Shown: positions 1 through 7,410 of the stretch, one piece after another | Layout of the letters: the number at the start of each line of letters is the position of its first letter | How positions within the stretch are numbered: position 1 is the first letter of the stretch | From: Oscillospiraceae bacterium | GTDB taxonomy: Bacteria > Bacillota > Clostridia > Oscillospirales > Ruminococcaceae | Reading direction: 5' to 3' | Assembly (NCBI GenBank): GCA_017847885.1 | Contig: JAGAUA010000048.1 | Span: 1-37,512, forward strand | DNA: 37,512 nt | Position numbers and translations under genes: made by a program | The notes under the pieces: generated by a model | What the model was told of the DNA's origin: nothing | The model's input: only the letters and a program-made list of their open reading frames with translations | Database searches by the model: none

Positions 1-189
1 TAATACTAATTCTTAATCTCCTTATAGACAAAGTCTATAAGGAGAGCCGCCTAAAAGGCGGCAAGTCAAAACCTGCGGTTTTGACAGAATTAGTATTGAA
101 CGGCTTTCCTGCGGCTTCGCCGCAACCACCGCAAAGCGGTGGAATCAACCTATAGACTTTGTCTATAGGTTGATTAGGAAATAGTATAA
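1..189 (+). repeat. Hairpin-chain MITE-like element, copy 1
   Basis: A 189-bp unit present three times in the window. It begins TAA|TACTAATTCTTAATC and ends GATTAGGAAATAGTA|TAA, giving imperfect terminal inverted repeats inside a directly repeated TAA that fits a 2-3 bp target duplication. The inside is a run of hairpins: CTCCTTATAGAC/GTCTATAAGGAG, GCCGCCT/AGGCGGC, GTCAAAACC/GGTTTTGAC, TGCGGC/GCCGCA, CCACCGC/GCGGTGG and TCAACCTATAGAC/GTCTATAGGTTGA. It has no ORF of its own. It lies inside a cation-efflux gene and supplies that gene's premature stop. Differs from copy 3 by one base (A versus C) near position 126. Confidence 0.9.
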
Positions 190-696
190 AGCGTCGCTGC
201 GGTGGTGCCATGCGTCTGCCATTACAGCACCCGAATCCAGCTTTACAGCGTAATATTTCGTATAATGGAACATCGCTTCCTTGACAACGATAGAGATCAC
301 CGCAGCCACAAGAGCCAAAACTCCCGGGACAGCAAGCTCACCGTAATTTCCCGAAGTAATGTTTTCAATGGCAGCTGAGCCGATGAAAAGTCCCGTGATA
401 AGCAGAATTACCGCAAGAACTATCGCTGCAACACATTCAAGCCGTTCATGGCCGTACGGGTGATCGTCGTCTGAGTCACGGGCGGAAAGCTTTACGCCGA
501 TTATAACTACAATGCTGCTGAAAACGTCCGAGGCAGAATGAACTGCGTCGCTTACCATTGCTCCCGAACGGGCAATTATTCCCGCCAGAAGCTTGAACAG
601 CGACAGCAGGACATTGCCGACTATACTCACCGCAGACACCTTGACTGCTGTTTTCTCAAAGTTAATTTCGGGGCTGATAGTTTCCTTTTTTCTCAT
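163..696 (-). pseudogene. CDF cation efflux protein (CzcD-like), 3' end removed by element insertion
   Basis: N-terminal part of a cation diffusion facilitator, 177 residues, where the family is usually near 300 or more. Hydrophobic segments and the family motifs DAVHSASD, HPYGHERLE and DAWHHRSDAL are visible; the Asp/His pairs in these motifs form the transport metal site. The normal sequence stops after SDAL: the last codons and the stop lie in the 189-bp element, which enters at a TTA leucine codon. The later membrane helices and cytoplasmic domain are absent, so the product is probably inactive. The ATG at 696 follows a GGAGGT site with 6-bp spacing; the longer open frame upstream is riboswitch leader. 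The NiCo riboswitch ahead of it suggests the original substrate was Co2+ or Ni2+. Confidence 0.88.
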
Positions 697-700
697 AATA

Positions 701-754
701 ATACCTCCAAGTGATCGTTTGGGTTTCGGAGGTATACAAAAACACCCCCGAAAC
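701..754 (-). promoter_or_regulatory. Riboswitch expression platform: hairpin competing with the ribosome site
   Basis: On the minus strand GTTTCGGGGG (754-745) pairs with CCTCCGAAAC (732-723), a 10-bp stem with one G-U pair. The descending arm contains ATACCTCC (735-728), an exact 8-base complement of the ribosome site GGAGGTAT (708-701). The arm can therefore pair either within the hairpin, leaving the ribosome site free, or with the ribosome site. No U-run follows the hairpin, so control of translation fits better than termination. This is inferred from complementarity only. Confidence 0.55.
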
Positions 755-765
755 AAGTAATGTGT

Positions 766-842
766 AACTACTGTCCCGTGGGTGTAAAATTCCACTGTCA
801 CTATCGTGACCCGACTTGGAGCGTCTGCTCCTGTCTGTTCAG
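766..842 (-). promoter_or_regulatory. NiCo riboswitch aptamer (czcD motif)
   Basis: Read on the minus strand, the leader has CAGG, a GGAGC-loop-GCTCC hairpin, then GTCGGG merging into GTCAC-GATA-GTGAC, then AGTGG-loop-CCCAC, and ends GGGACAG. The order of conserved CAGG, CGGG and GGGACAG blocks between three hairpins matches the four-way-junction NiCo riboswitch that senses Ni2+ and Co2+. The outer P1 stem is less clear (ACTG with CAGT). It lies between a consensus promoter and a CDF metal-efflux start codon, the usual genomic setting for this class. Confidence 0.8.
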
Positions 843-891
843 TTTGTACTGTAGATTTGTATGCAGTGCAAAGAGATTTGTATTTTTGAAC

Positions 892-920
892 ATTATATCA
901 TTAGCTTACAGATTTGTCAA
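892..920 (-). promoter_or_regulatory. Sigma-A promoter of the CDF gene and riboswitch
   Basis: On the minus strand TTGACA and TATAAT are separated by exactly 17 bases, a perfect consensus promoter. Transcription would start near 885 and give a leader of roughly 190 nt containing the riboswitch. Confidence 0.8.
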
Positions 921-942
921 GTGCTTTTTTGAAATTTTTAAA

Positions 943-1032
943 TCAGTGATGAAAAATGACGTTTAAGCTATTATTTAATGCTATCGCATATTCATCTAAC
1001 AATTCAAACATTGCTTTTTCATTTTCAGTCAT
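943..1032 (-). pseudogene. Small ORF, probable remnant of a decayed operon
   Basis: ATG at 1032 opens a 29-residue frame, acidic at its start, ending at 943. Just upstream on the same strand (about 1030-1110), two overlapping frames read like the broken tail of another protein (EVIVTKDLRF in one frame, GKIALRVEDKND in the next), whose TGA would overlap this ATG as ATGACTGA. That pattern suggests a frameshifted gene end followed by a truncated second gene. I do not recognise either family and translation is uncertain. Confidence 0.3.
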
Positions 1033-1124
1033 TTTTATCTTCTACTCTCAATGCTATTTTTCCCGTTTCGGAGGAAAACGCAAATCTTTTGTCACGATAA
1101 CTTCATTATAATCAATAAAATATG

Positions 1125-1170
1125 GAAATTAAGCGAAAATTAAGCTTGAATTCAGAAAAAGGTTATATAA
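1125..1170 (+). promoter_or_regulatory. Operator direct repeats and promoter of the two-component system
   Basis: ATTAAG occurs at 1128 and 1139, 11 bp apart, as ATTAAG-N5-ATTAAGCTTGAA. Eleven-base spacing on one helix face is typical of OmpR-family dimer sites. The second half-site runs into a -35-like TTGAAT (1146), and TATAAT-like sequence follows near 1165. The same arrangement precedes the efflux operon at 3255, which supports autoregulation. Confidence 0.6.
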
Positions 1171-1204
1171 TGTATGTTATAATGATACAAAGGATGGTGT
1201 TTGT

Positions 1205-1879
1205 ATGCGTTTGCTTGTCGCTGAAGATGAAAAAGACATTGCAAAGGCTTTGGTTATGCTTTTGCAGAAGAATAACTACTGTGCCGACTCCGTTAATAAC
1301 GGAACAGACGCTCTTGAATATATTCTGACAGGAAACTATGACGGCGTGATACTTGATATAATGATGCCCGGAATGAATGGTATCGACGTATTGAAAAAGC
1401 TCCGTGAAAAGGGCATAGATATCCCGGTGCTTATGCTCACAGCCAAGGGCGAGCTTGATGATAAGGTAGAAGGGCTTGACGCAGGTGCAGATGATTACCT
1501 TGCCAAACCGTTTGCAATACCTGAACTTATGGCGCGTGTCAGGGCTATGCTGCGAAGACGGACTGACTTTAAGCCTGACATTCTCGCAGTTAAAGAGGTC
1601 AAGCTCAATCGTTCGATAATGGAAATAGAGTTCGGAGCTTTGGGAGCTAAGCTCAGCACAAGAGAATATCAGGTGATGGAAGAACTTATGGAGAATTTCG
1701 GACGAATAGTTACAGTGGATCATTTTATGGAGCATATCTGGGGCTGGGACAGTGATGTTGAAGCAGGAATTATCTGGGTGATAATTTCAACCCTTAGAAA
1801 AAAGCTTTTGGAAATAGGTGCTCCGCTCTCCATAAAAACCATTCGCGGAGCAGGATATACTCTGGAGGAGCTTAAATGA
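1205..1879 (+). CDS. OmpR/VanR-family response regulator
   Basis: A 224-residue two-domain regulator. The receiver (about 1-118) has the acidic pair E7/D8, phosphoacceptor D51 in LDIMMPG, T79 and K101 in KPF. The C-terminal winged helix (about 128-224) carries the typical STREYQVMEELMENFGRIVT and TIRGAGYTLE segments. The ATG follows a weak GGATGG site. Its stop overlaps the kinase start by 4 bp (ATGA), implying translational coupling. With the kinase it probably controls the adjacent efflux operon, because the same 11-bp direct repeats stand before both units. The inducing signal cannot be read from the sequence. Confidence 0.95.
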   Translation: MRLLVAEDEKDIAKALVMLLQKNNYCADSVNNGTDALEYILTGNYDGVILDIMMPGMNGIDVLKKLREKGIDIPVLMLTAKGELDDKVEGLDAGADDYLAKPFAIPELMARVRAMLRRRTDFKPDILAVKEVKLNRSIMEIEFGALGAKLSTREYQVMEELMENFGRIVTVDHFMEHIWGWDSDVEAGIIWVIISTLRKKLLEIGAPLSIKTIRGAGYTLEELK

Positions 1880-3147
1880 TCAGCAAGCTTAAGAAGAAAT
1901 TTATAGGCTATACCATGTGTGCCGTCATCGCCATATTCACAGTGATAATCCTCGGAATAAACGGTCTGAATCTTTTCAGAACCGTAAATGAGCTTGATCT
2001 GATAACACAGATCATCATAAGCTCAGACGGCCATCTGCATCGAAGCTGGGGAAAGCCGCCATCTCAGTTTCCCGACAATAGAGAACCGTATTCAAGCAGG
2101 GAAGAACGGTTTATGAATAATAATAAGGAAATGCCATTTGCCACAAGATTTTTTCTGGTAAAGCTTGACGGTGACATGAACATATTGGAGCTTAATACGG
2201 AAAATATTGCGTCGATCGAAAAAGAGCAGGCGGAAACAATTACCGAAGAGCTTGTAAAAAAGCATAAGGAATCCGGCTGGTACGATTCTATGAGGTACAG
2301 GTTTGCTGAAACAGAAAGCGGATATTCATTAGCCGTTCTTGACGCAACCGCACAGATAGAGACTCTCCTGTCAGTCCTCGGCATAACGCTTTTGGTCAGT
2401 GCTGCGGCGACCGCTGTTCTTTTTGTTATTATATATAATATTGCAGGAAGAGTGATACGTCCCATTTCCGAAAGCTACGAAAAGCAGAAGCAATTCATTA
2501 CCAACGCCGGTCATGAGCTTAAAACGCCGCTGACGGCTATCTCGGCAAATTCTGAGATACTTAAAATGACCTATGGGGAAAACGAATGGTCAGACGCCAT
2601 CGAGCGACAGACAGAGAAGATGCGCCGTCTGATAATTCAGCTGATAAGCCTTTCAAAAATGGACGAAAATGCTGTTTCGCTGACTGTGGAGCCGTTTTCA
2701 CTCAGCGATGCCGCATATGATACTGCGGACGCTTTCAAAAGTATTGCAGCAAGACGAAACATTTCTATCATAACCGAGATCGAAGGCAGCATTACTGTAA
2801 CCAATGATGAAAATGCAATACGGCAGATCATTTCTATCATAATGGATAATGCGGTGAAATACTGCAGCGAGGGTGGCACTATCTCGCTGGCACTTAAAAA
2901 TGAAAAGCATTTTTTCGGGAAAAACAGGATCTTGTTTATTATTGCAAATGACTATCCCGATGCGGATAGCTTTGAGCCTGATAAAGTGTTTGACCGTTTT
3001 TACTGCGGAGATAAATCCCATACTTCAGAAGGAAGCTTCGGGCTGGGGCTGTCAATTGCCGCCTCCTTAGCCCAAAACAGCGGCATTGCCATCAAGACGG
3101 ATAAAGCGGACGGCAGAGTATTTTTCACGCTATGTTTTGACCTGTAA
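1876..3147 (+). CDS. Membrane sensor histidine kinase, partner of the response regulator
   Basis: A 423-residue kinase with two membrane segments (about 12-32 and 163-188) enclosing an extracytoplasmic region of about 130 residues. HisKA contains phosphorylation-site H213 in NAGHELKTPL. The HATPase domain has the N box at N325 (MDNAVKY) and the G box GSFGLGLS (386-393). The usual DxGxG loop reads ANDYPDAD, a variation seen in small Firmicutes kinases. It starts inside the regulator's last codons and is followed by a strong terminator, so regulator and kinase form a two-gene operon. It is the likely sensor for the downstream efflux system. Confidence 0.93.
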   Translation: MISKLKKKFIGYTMCAVIAIFTVIILGINGLNLFRTVNELDLITQIIISSDGHLHRSWGKPPSQFPDNREPYSSREERFMNNNKEMPFATRFFLVKLDGDMNILELNTENIASIEKEQAETITEELVKKHKESGWYDSMRYRFAETESGYSLAVLDATAQIETLLSVLGITLLVSAAATAVLFVIIYNIAGRVIRPISESYEKQKQFITNAGHELKTPLTAISANSEILKMTYGENEWSDAIERQTEKMRRLIIQLISLSKMDENAVSLTVEPFSLSDAAYDTADAFKSIAARRNISIITEIEGSITVTNDENAIRQIISIIMDNAVKYCSEGGTISLALKNEKHFFGKNRILFIIANDYPDADSFEPDKVFDRFYCGDKSHTSEGSFGLGLSIAASLAQNSGIAIKTDKADGRVFFTLCFDL

Positions 3148-3165
3148 ACAATAATACTAATCTAT

Positions 3166-3206
3166 AAATGGTTTGGAGTACGAAAGCTTCAAACCATTTG
3201 TTTTTG
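3166..3206 (+). terminator. Intrinsic terminator after the kinase gene
   Basis: AAATGGTTTG and CAAACCATTT form a perfect 10-bp stem, followed by GTTTTTG. It separates the two-component operon from the separately promoted efflux operon. Confidence 0.85.
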
Positions 3207-3251
3207 TGATAAATTGATGAAAATGAAATGATAAATTCCTGCATAACCCTG

Positions 3252-3302
3252 TTCATTAAGTCTGAATTAAGCTTTGAAGATTAAACTGTATTCATGATAA
3301 AA
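3252..3302 (+). promoter_or_regulatory. Operator and promoter of the efflux operon
   Basis: ATTAAG at 3255 and 3266 gives ATTAAG-N5-ATTAAGCTTTGAAG, matching the operator before the regulator gene in spacing and in the following CTT(T)GAA. A third weaker copy (ATTAAA) is at 3280. TTGAAG (3274) can act as -35 and GATAAA near 3296 as a weak -10. A weak -10 with adjacent activator sites fits activation by the response regulator. Confidence 0.6.
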
Positions 3303-3321
3303 ATTTTCCGGAGGTACTGTC

Positions 3322-5364
3322 ATGAATAAAAAAATCAAAAAGCTTGTTGCGGGAATTCTGGCACTTGCAGTGATAGGGACGGGCGGATGTGCGGCTTACG
3401 GCATATTCCTAAGCTCAGATGAACAAACCGGCAATACTGTAAGATCACGGGATTTCACAGTTGCAAAAGGAGATATTACTGTCGGACTTTCAGAAAGCGG
3501 CACGGTCGCTTTGAACAGAGAATATGTGACCTTTGCGGCTAATGCGGAAGTGGCAGAGGTACTTTACAAGGTCGGAATGACAGTTGATGAAGGTGACAGC
3601 ATAGCACGCCTTGATACAGATGATATAAACGATGTGTGCGCGGATTACGAAAAACAGATCGCTGCGGCTAAACTGGCTTATTCTCAGGCGCAGGTAGAGG
3701 CAAAGAGCAAGCTTGAATCTGCTAAGCAAACGTATGATGAAAGTATTGCTTCGGGCTCTCTGGCTGACTCGGATTACTCATTGACGATAACACAGTTAGC
3801 TGCGGATATCACGTCCGCTAAGGATAAGCTGGAATCGGATAAAAAACAGCTTTCCGAATATAATGAGCTTTCGCTTTCCTATCCCGACGATTATGCTGTT
3901 CTTTGTGATTATGAAGAAAAGCTGGACGAATATGAAGCTGTATATAAGAGCTATGAAAAGACATATTCCGAGTATGAAAGCGAATACAGAAGTCTTTCAA
4001 AAAAATACACCGAATATGAAAAGACATATAAAACATACGAAAAAGAGCTTACTGCAATAAAAGATGAGTATAATACATATTTGGAGAGCGTTGCTGATAC
4101 ACAAGCTGAAATAAAAACTGCGAAATCCGAAGTCGAAGCAGCCGAACAAACGTTATCCAAGGCGGAGAAAACATATAATGATGAACTGGCCAGCGTGAAT
4201 ATCGATGGTAATAAATTAACAGAATACCTTCAGAGCTTTATTAAGGCAAACGATGAGTACAATAAGCTTGCAGAGGAATTTAATGAGAAATACAGTGCGA
4301 TCGACAGCGAAATAACACAGAACATCGAGAAATATGAAAGTAAGGTAAAGATACAAGAACAGAAAATGTCAGAATATTCGGACATGATGGATGAGTACAA
4401 AACAAATACACTTGACCCGTATTCCGAAAAAATGAGTGATTACCAGGCAGATGTTATGCAGCCGTACTCCGATATGGTAAGCGATTATCGTGAAGAGTAC
4501 AACGAATTCAAAACAGATTTTCAGGATAAATACGGCAATCAAAATGATGAAGATATAGATGAACAGATCGTATCACTTACAAACTCCATTGAAAGCGATG
4601 CTCTTTCCATTGATAAGGCAAATAATAACTACAATCAGTCAAGCTTATCTGCAAAAATGCAGCTCGATTCCACCAAGACCAAGGCAGAACTGGCAAAGGA
4701 TGTTTATGATAACACTGTCGCTCAGATAAATTCCGATCTTGAGAACACTAAGGAAGCCTATGATAAGCTTGTTGATGAATATAATACTTTTCTTGAGAAA
4801 ATAGATGAAGGCGGATATGTATTTGCTCCATGCAGCGGTATTATTTCATCTGTAAGCGTTTCCGCAGGCGACAGCTATACGGCAAATCAGCCATTGGCAG
4901 CGATCATGGACAGCAAGGCAGCATATATTTCTTTGGCAGTTTCCGAAAATGACATTTCATCTCTGTCTGTCGGTCAGGAATGTGAAATAACACTCTCCGC
5001 CTTTGAAAACAAAACCTTTTCCGGAGAGATAGACACTATTTCCGCCGAGCCTGCACGTTCCTCGGGTTCCGTATCATATACAGTCACTGTAAAGATGGAG
5101 TCTGACGGAAATGCAAATATACGTGAGGGTATGACGGCAGATGTGACGTTCCTTGAAAAGCAGGTCAAGGACGTACTTTACATAAATGTTCAGGCTGTAA
5201 CCTATCATGACGGCACCAACTGGGTGAAGGTTTATGACTCGGACGGCAATACGGTTGAAAAAGCTGTAAAGACAGGCTTTTCGGACGGAAAATATGTAGA
5301 GATAATCGATGGACTTGCAGCAGGCGACAAGGTTGCAGCCGAAAGTGCGGTGACTATGAAATGA
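3322..5364 (+). CDS. HlyD/MacA-like membrane fusion protein with very long coiled coil
   Basis: A 680-residue adaptor for an ABC exporter. Residues 7-30 form an N-terminal membrane anchor or signal ending GTGGCAAYG, a poor lipobox. The first half of a lipoyl-like domain (about 48-100) is split from its partner (about 500-545, GYVFAPCSGIIS) by nearly 400 residues rich in E, K, Y and S, with many YE/YESE repeats and clear heptad character. Beta-barrel and membrane-proximal domains follow. Typical MacA proteins are near 370 residues, so the hairpin is greatly extended, perhaps to span a thick wall. GGAGGT precedes the ATG, and the stop overlaps the permease ATG by 4 bp. Confidence 0.88.
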   Translation: MNKKIKKLVAGILALAVIGTGGCAAYGIFLSSDEQTGNTVRSRDFTVAKGDITVGLSESGTVALNREYVTFAANAEVAEVLYKVGMTVDEGDSIARLDTDDINDVCADYEKQIAAAKLAYSQAQVEAKSKLESAKQTYDESIASGSLADSDYSLTITQLAADITSAKDKLESDKKQLSEYNELSLSYPDDYAVLCDYEEKLDEYEAVYKSYEKTYSEYESEYRSLSKKYTEYEKTYKTYEKELTAIKDEYNTYLESVADTQAEIKTAKSEVEAAEQTLSKAEKTYNDELASVNIDGNKLTEYLQSFIKANDEYNKLAEEFNEKYSAIDSEITQNIEKYESKVKIQEQKMSEYSDMMDEYKTNTLDPYSEKMSDYQADVMQPYSDMVSDYREEYNEFKTDFQDKYGNQNDEDIDEQIVSLTNSIESDALSIDKANNNYNQSSLSAKMQLDSTKTKAELAKDVYDNTVAQINSDLENTKEAYDKLVDEYNTFLEKIDEGGYVFAPCSGIISSVSVSAGDSYTANQPLAAIMDSKAAYISLAVSENDISSLSVGQECEITLSAFENKTFSGEIDTISAEPARSSGSVSYTVTVKMESDGNANIREGMTADVTFLEKQVKDVLYINVQAVTYHDGTNWVKVYDSDGNTVEKAVKTGFSDGKYVEIIDGLAAGDKVAAESAVTMK

Positions 5365-6752
5365 GGATAAGTGAAATTCTGAAAATGGTCCTGATGAATA
5401 TCCTTGCAAATAAGTCAAAAGGATTTCTGACCTCACTTGGAATAGCAGTAGGTTCGGCGACCATTGTTCTTGTTATCGCAGTAGGGCAGGGTGGCAGACA
5501 GGACGTAGCCGAACAGTTTAAAAATCTTAATGCAGGTGCCATTGAGATATCCGTGGGACAATCCGCCGATAAAATGTTTGAGGATATTATGAGCGGCTTC
5601 TCTGACAGGGGAGGAAGTTCCTTCGGCGGAACGCAGGGCGGCAATATGCCGGGCAATATGCCAGCAGCCCCCTCAGGAGGAAATATGCCTTCCATGCAGG
5701 GCGGCGGTTTTCCTTCCGGAGGCGGTTTCGGAGGTATGGGCGGCGGACGTTCGGGCGGAAGCGCTCTGAACGGTGTTAACGGCGTAAAGCTGACAGTTGA
5801 CGATGCGGAAGACATAGCCGCATATGTCCCCGATGTGGAAGCTGTCTCCATTGTGCTTACCGGAAATTCCGCTGTTTCGGGAGGCGAGCTGGAGGAGGAA
5901 ACAGAATATACCATTGCAGGCGTAATGGCGGATTATCAGTCAATAAGCAACCTTGAGCTGCTGTACGGAGAGTTTTTCAATGAATACGATGAGGAGGACA
6001 AAGAAAAGGTCTGCGTCCTTGGCTACACAGCTGCTCAGGAAATATTCGGTGCCGCATACCTGGCGGAGGGGGATACTGTTACCATAGAGGGAAAAAATTA
6101 TGAGGTAGTAGGCGTGCTTTCCCAGATGGGCACTGTATCATCGGGAATTAGTCCTGACGGTTCGATATATGTTCCGTATTCAACCGCCCAGAAATATATT
6201 TTTGGCAGCAATACTGCTCCTACGATAACTGCTGTTGCGTCCGACGCCGATAAGGTTGAAACTGTCATTGAAAATATAAACACACTGCTTACCGAAAATT
6301 ATCCACAAGCGTCATTCACGCTGAAAGATGCAGGCAGTGCAATGAAAGCGGCAAATAATTCGGCAAACACACTTCAGACGCTTCTTATTGCCGCAGCGGT
6401 CATCGTGTTCATTGTAGGCGGTATCGGTATCATGAACGTACTGTTTGTAACAGTCAAGGAGCGTACAAAGGAGATAGGTATACTGAAAGCTCTCGGCAGC
6501 AGACGAGGGGTAATACTTCTCCTGTTTTTGCTTGAAGCATCAATAATAGCAATTTTCGGCGGAGCAGTCGGTGCAGCTGCGGGATATGCGCTTATTCCGC
6601 TGGTAAACAAGCTTGGCACTACTGCTGTGGCGGTATCATATGCAGGAATACTCGGAGCAGGGTTTGCGGTGTTCACAGGAACGGTATTCGGTTTCTATCC
6701 CGCTTACAAAGCATCACATTTAAAACCTGTTGAAGCACTTTCAGAGGATTAA
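5361..6752 (+). CDS. MacB/FtsX-type ABC transporter permease with Gly/Met-rich insert
   Basis: A 463-residue permease. One membrane helix (about 22-43) precedes a large extracytoplasmic MacB-PCD region; three helices (about 338-365, 380-410, 420-447) form the FtsX domain, with the family segment VKERTKEIGILKALG. Residues 83-135 are an unusual low-complexity stretch of Gly, Met, Pro and Ser with repeated GGNMP motifs, absent from standard MacB. It overlaps the adaptor gene by 4 bp, and the ATPase is encoded separately downstream. The complex probably exports or extracts a hydrophobic compound or peptide. Met clusters can bind Cu+, but that role here is speculative. Confidence 0.9.
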   Translation: MRISEILKMVLMNILANKSKGFLTSLGIAVGSATIVLVIAVGQGGRQDVAEQFKNLNAGAIEISVGQSADKMFEDIMSGFSDRGGSSFGGTQGGNMPGNMPAAPSGGNMPSMQGGGFPSGGGFGGMGGGRSGGSALNGVNGVKLTVDDAEDIAAYVPDVEAVSIVLTGNSAVSGGELEEETEYTIAGVMADYQSISNLELLYGEFFNEYDEEDKEKVCVLGYTAAQEIFGAAYLAEGDTVTIEGKNYEVVGVLSQMGTVSSGISPDGSIYVPYSTAQKYIFGSNTAPTITAVASDADKVETVIENINTLLTENYPQASFTLKDAGSAMKAANNSANTLQTLLIAAAVIVFIVGGIGIMNVLFVTVKERTKEIGILKALGSRRGVILLLFLLEASIIAIFGGAVGAAAGYALIPLVNKLGTTAVAVSYAGILGAGFAVFTGTVFGFYPAYKASHLKPVEALSED

Positions 6753-6768
6753 GAAAAGGAGAATAACC

Positions 6769-7389
6769 ATGAAAAAAAATAATACGATCATTATAGCAGC
6801 ACTTGCAATACTTATCTTTTCGGCGTGTGCCAAATCTGACGGCAAAGCAGAAAATACCACTGTTCAGCAGCAGGCGGAGGTTTACGAAATGCAGGAGGGA
6901 GACACACAAGTCAGCGGAGAGGTAGTCTCGATCGTTGGCAATGAAGTCACATTGGCTCTTGGTGAAGTGATCGAAAAAGAGATGCCTTCAGGAGGTATGC
7001 CTCAAAACGGTGAAAGTAACGATAGTGATAATTCATCTTCTGATGAACGTCCCGAGCGAGGAGATAGGGGCAGCTTTGCCGAAGGCGAAATGCCCGATTT
7101 CGGAAGCTTCGATAAGGGCGAGCGTCCCGATCTTGCAGATGGCGAAGCACCTGATTTCGGAAGCCTTGAAAAGGGCGGAAATGGCGGCGGTCAGTTCGAA
7201 AACAAACGAGGCGGTGCAAATGTTACATTCGAAAAAAGCGGCGAGAGCGGCACATACATTATTCCTGTCGGAATGACTGTCAGCGGTTTTTCGGGACGTT
7301 CCTCCGACTATTCGGGGATATCCGAGGGCGATATACTTACCCTAACCATCGACTCGGAAGGAACAGTAAAATCAGCAGAGGTCAGATGA
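6769..7389 (+). CDS. Lipoprotein with Gly/Asp/Glu-rich repeats, encoded inside the efflux operon
   Basis: 206 residues, starting at the ATG after AAAAGGAG; a longer frame upstream lacks a ribosome site. The signal ends LIFSAC, a good lipobox, so it is probably lipidated on the outer face of the membrane. A small conserved-looking beta region (about 40-70, SGEVVSIVGNEVTLALGE) precedes an acidic low-complexity middle with two related repeats (PDFGSFDKGERPD and PDFGSLEKGG), then a C-terminal segment. It shares a Gly/Met/Pro style (SGGMPQNG) with the permease insert, which suggests the two interact. I do not recognise the family; its place between permease and ATPase marks it as an accessory part of the transporter. 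Confidence 0.75.
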   Translation: MKKNNTIIIAALAILIFSACAKSDGKAENTTVQQQAEVYEMQEGDTQVSGEVVSIVGNEVTLALGEVIEKEMPSGGMPQNGESNDSDNSSSDERPERGDRGSFAEGEMPDFGSFDKGERPDLADGEAPDFGSLEKGGNGGGQFENKRGGANVTFEKSGESGTYIIPVGMTVSGFSGRSSDYSGISEGDILTLTIDSEGTVKSAEVR

Positions 7390-7410
7390 TCTTTATGGAG
7401 GTAGCTTCAC

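Noticed and set aside
760..966. Plus-strand open frame across the riboswitch region
   Set aside because: It lies over the minus-strand riboswitch and promoter and has no ribosome site or domain.
3152..3161. TAATACTAAT next to the kinase terminator, like the element end
   Set aside because: Only ten AT-rich bases match, and none of the following hairpins is present, so a solo element end is not supported.
5354..5914. Pro/Ser-rich open frame antisense to the permease gene
   Set aside because: It is the mirror of the Gly/Met-rich insert codons; low complexity keeps the frame open by chance.
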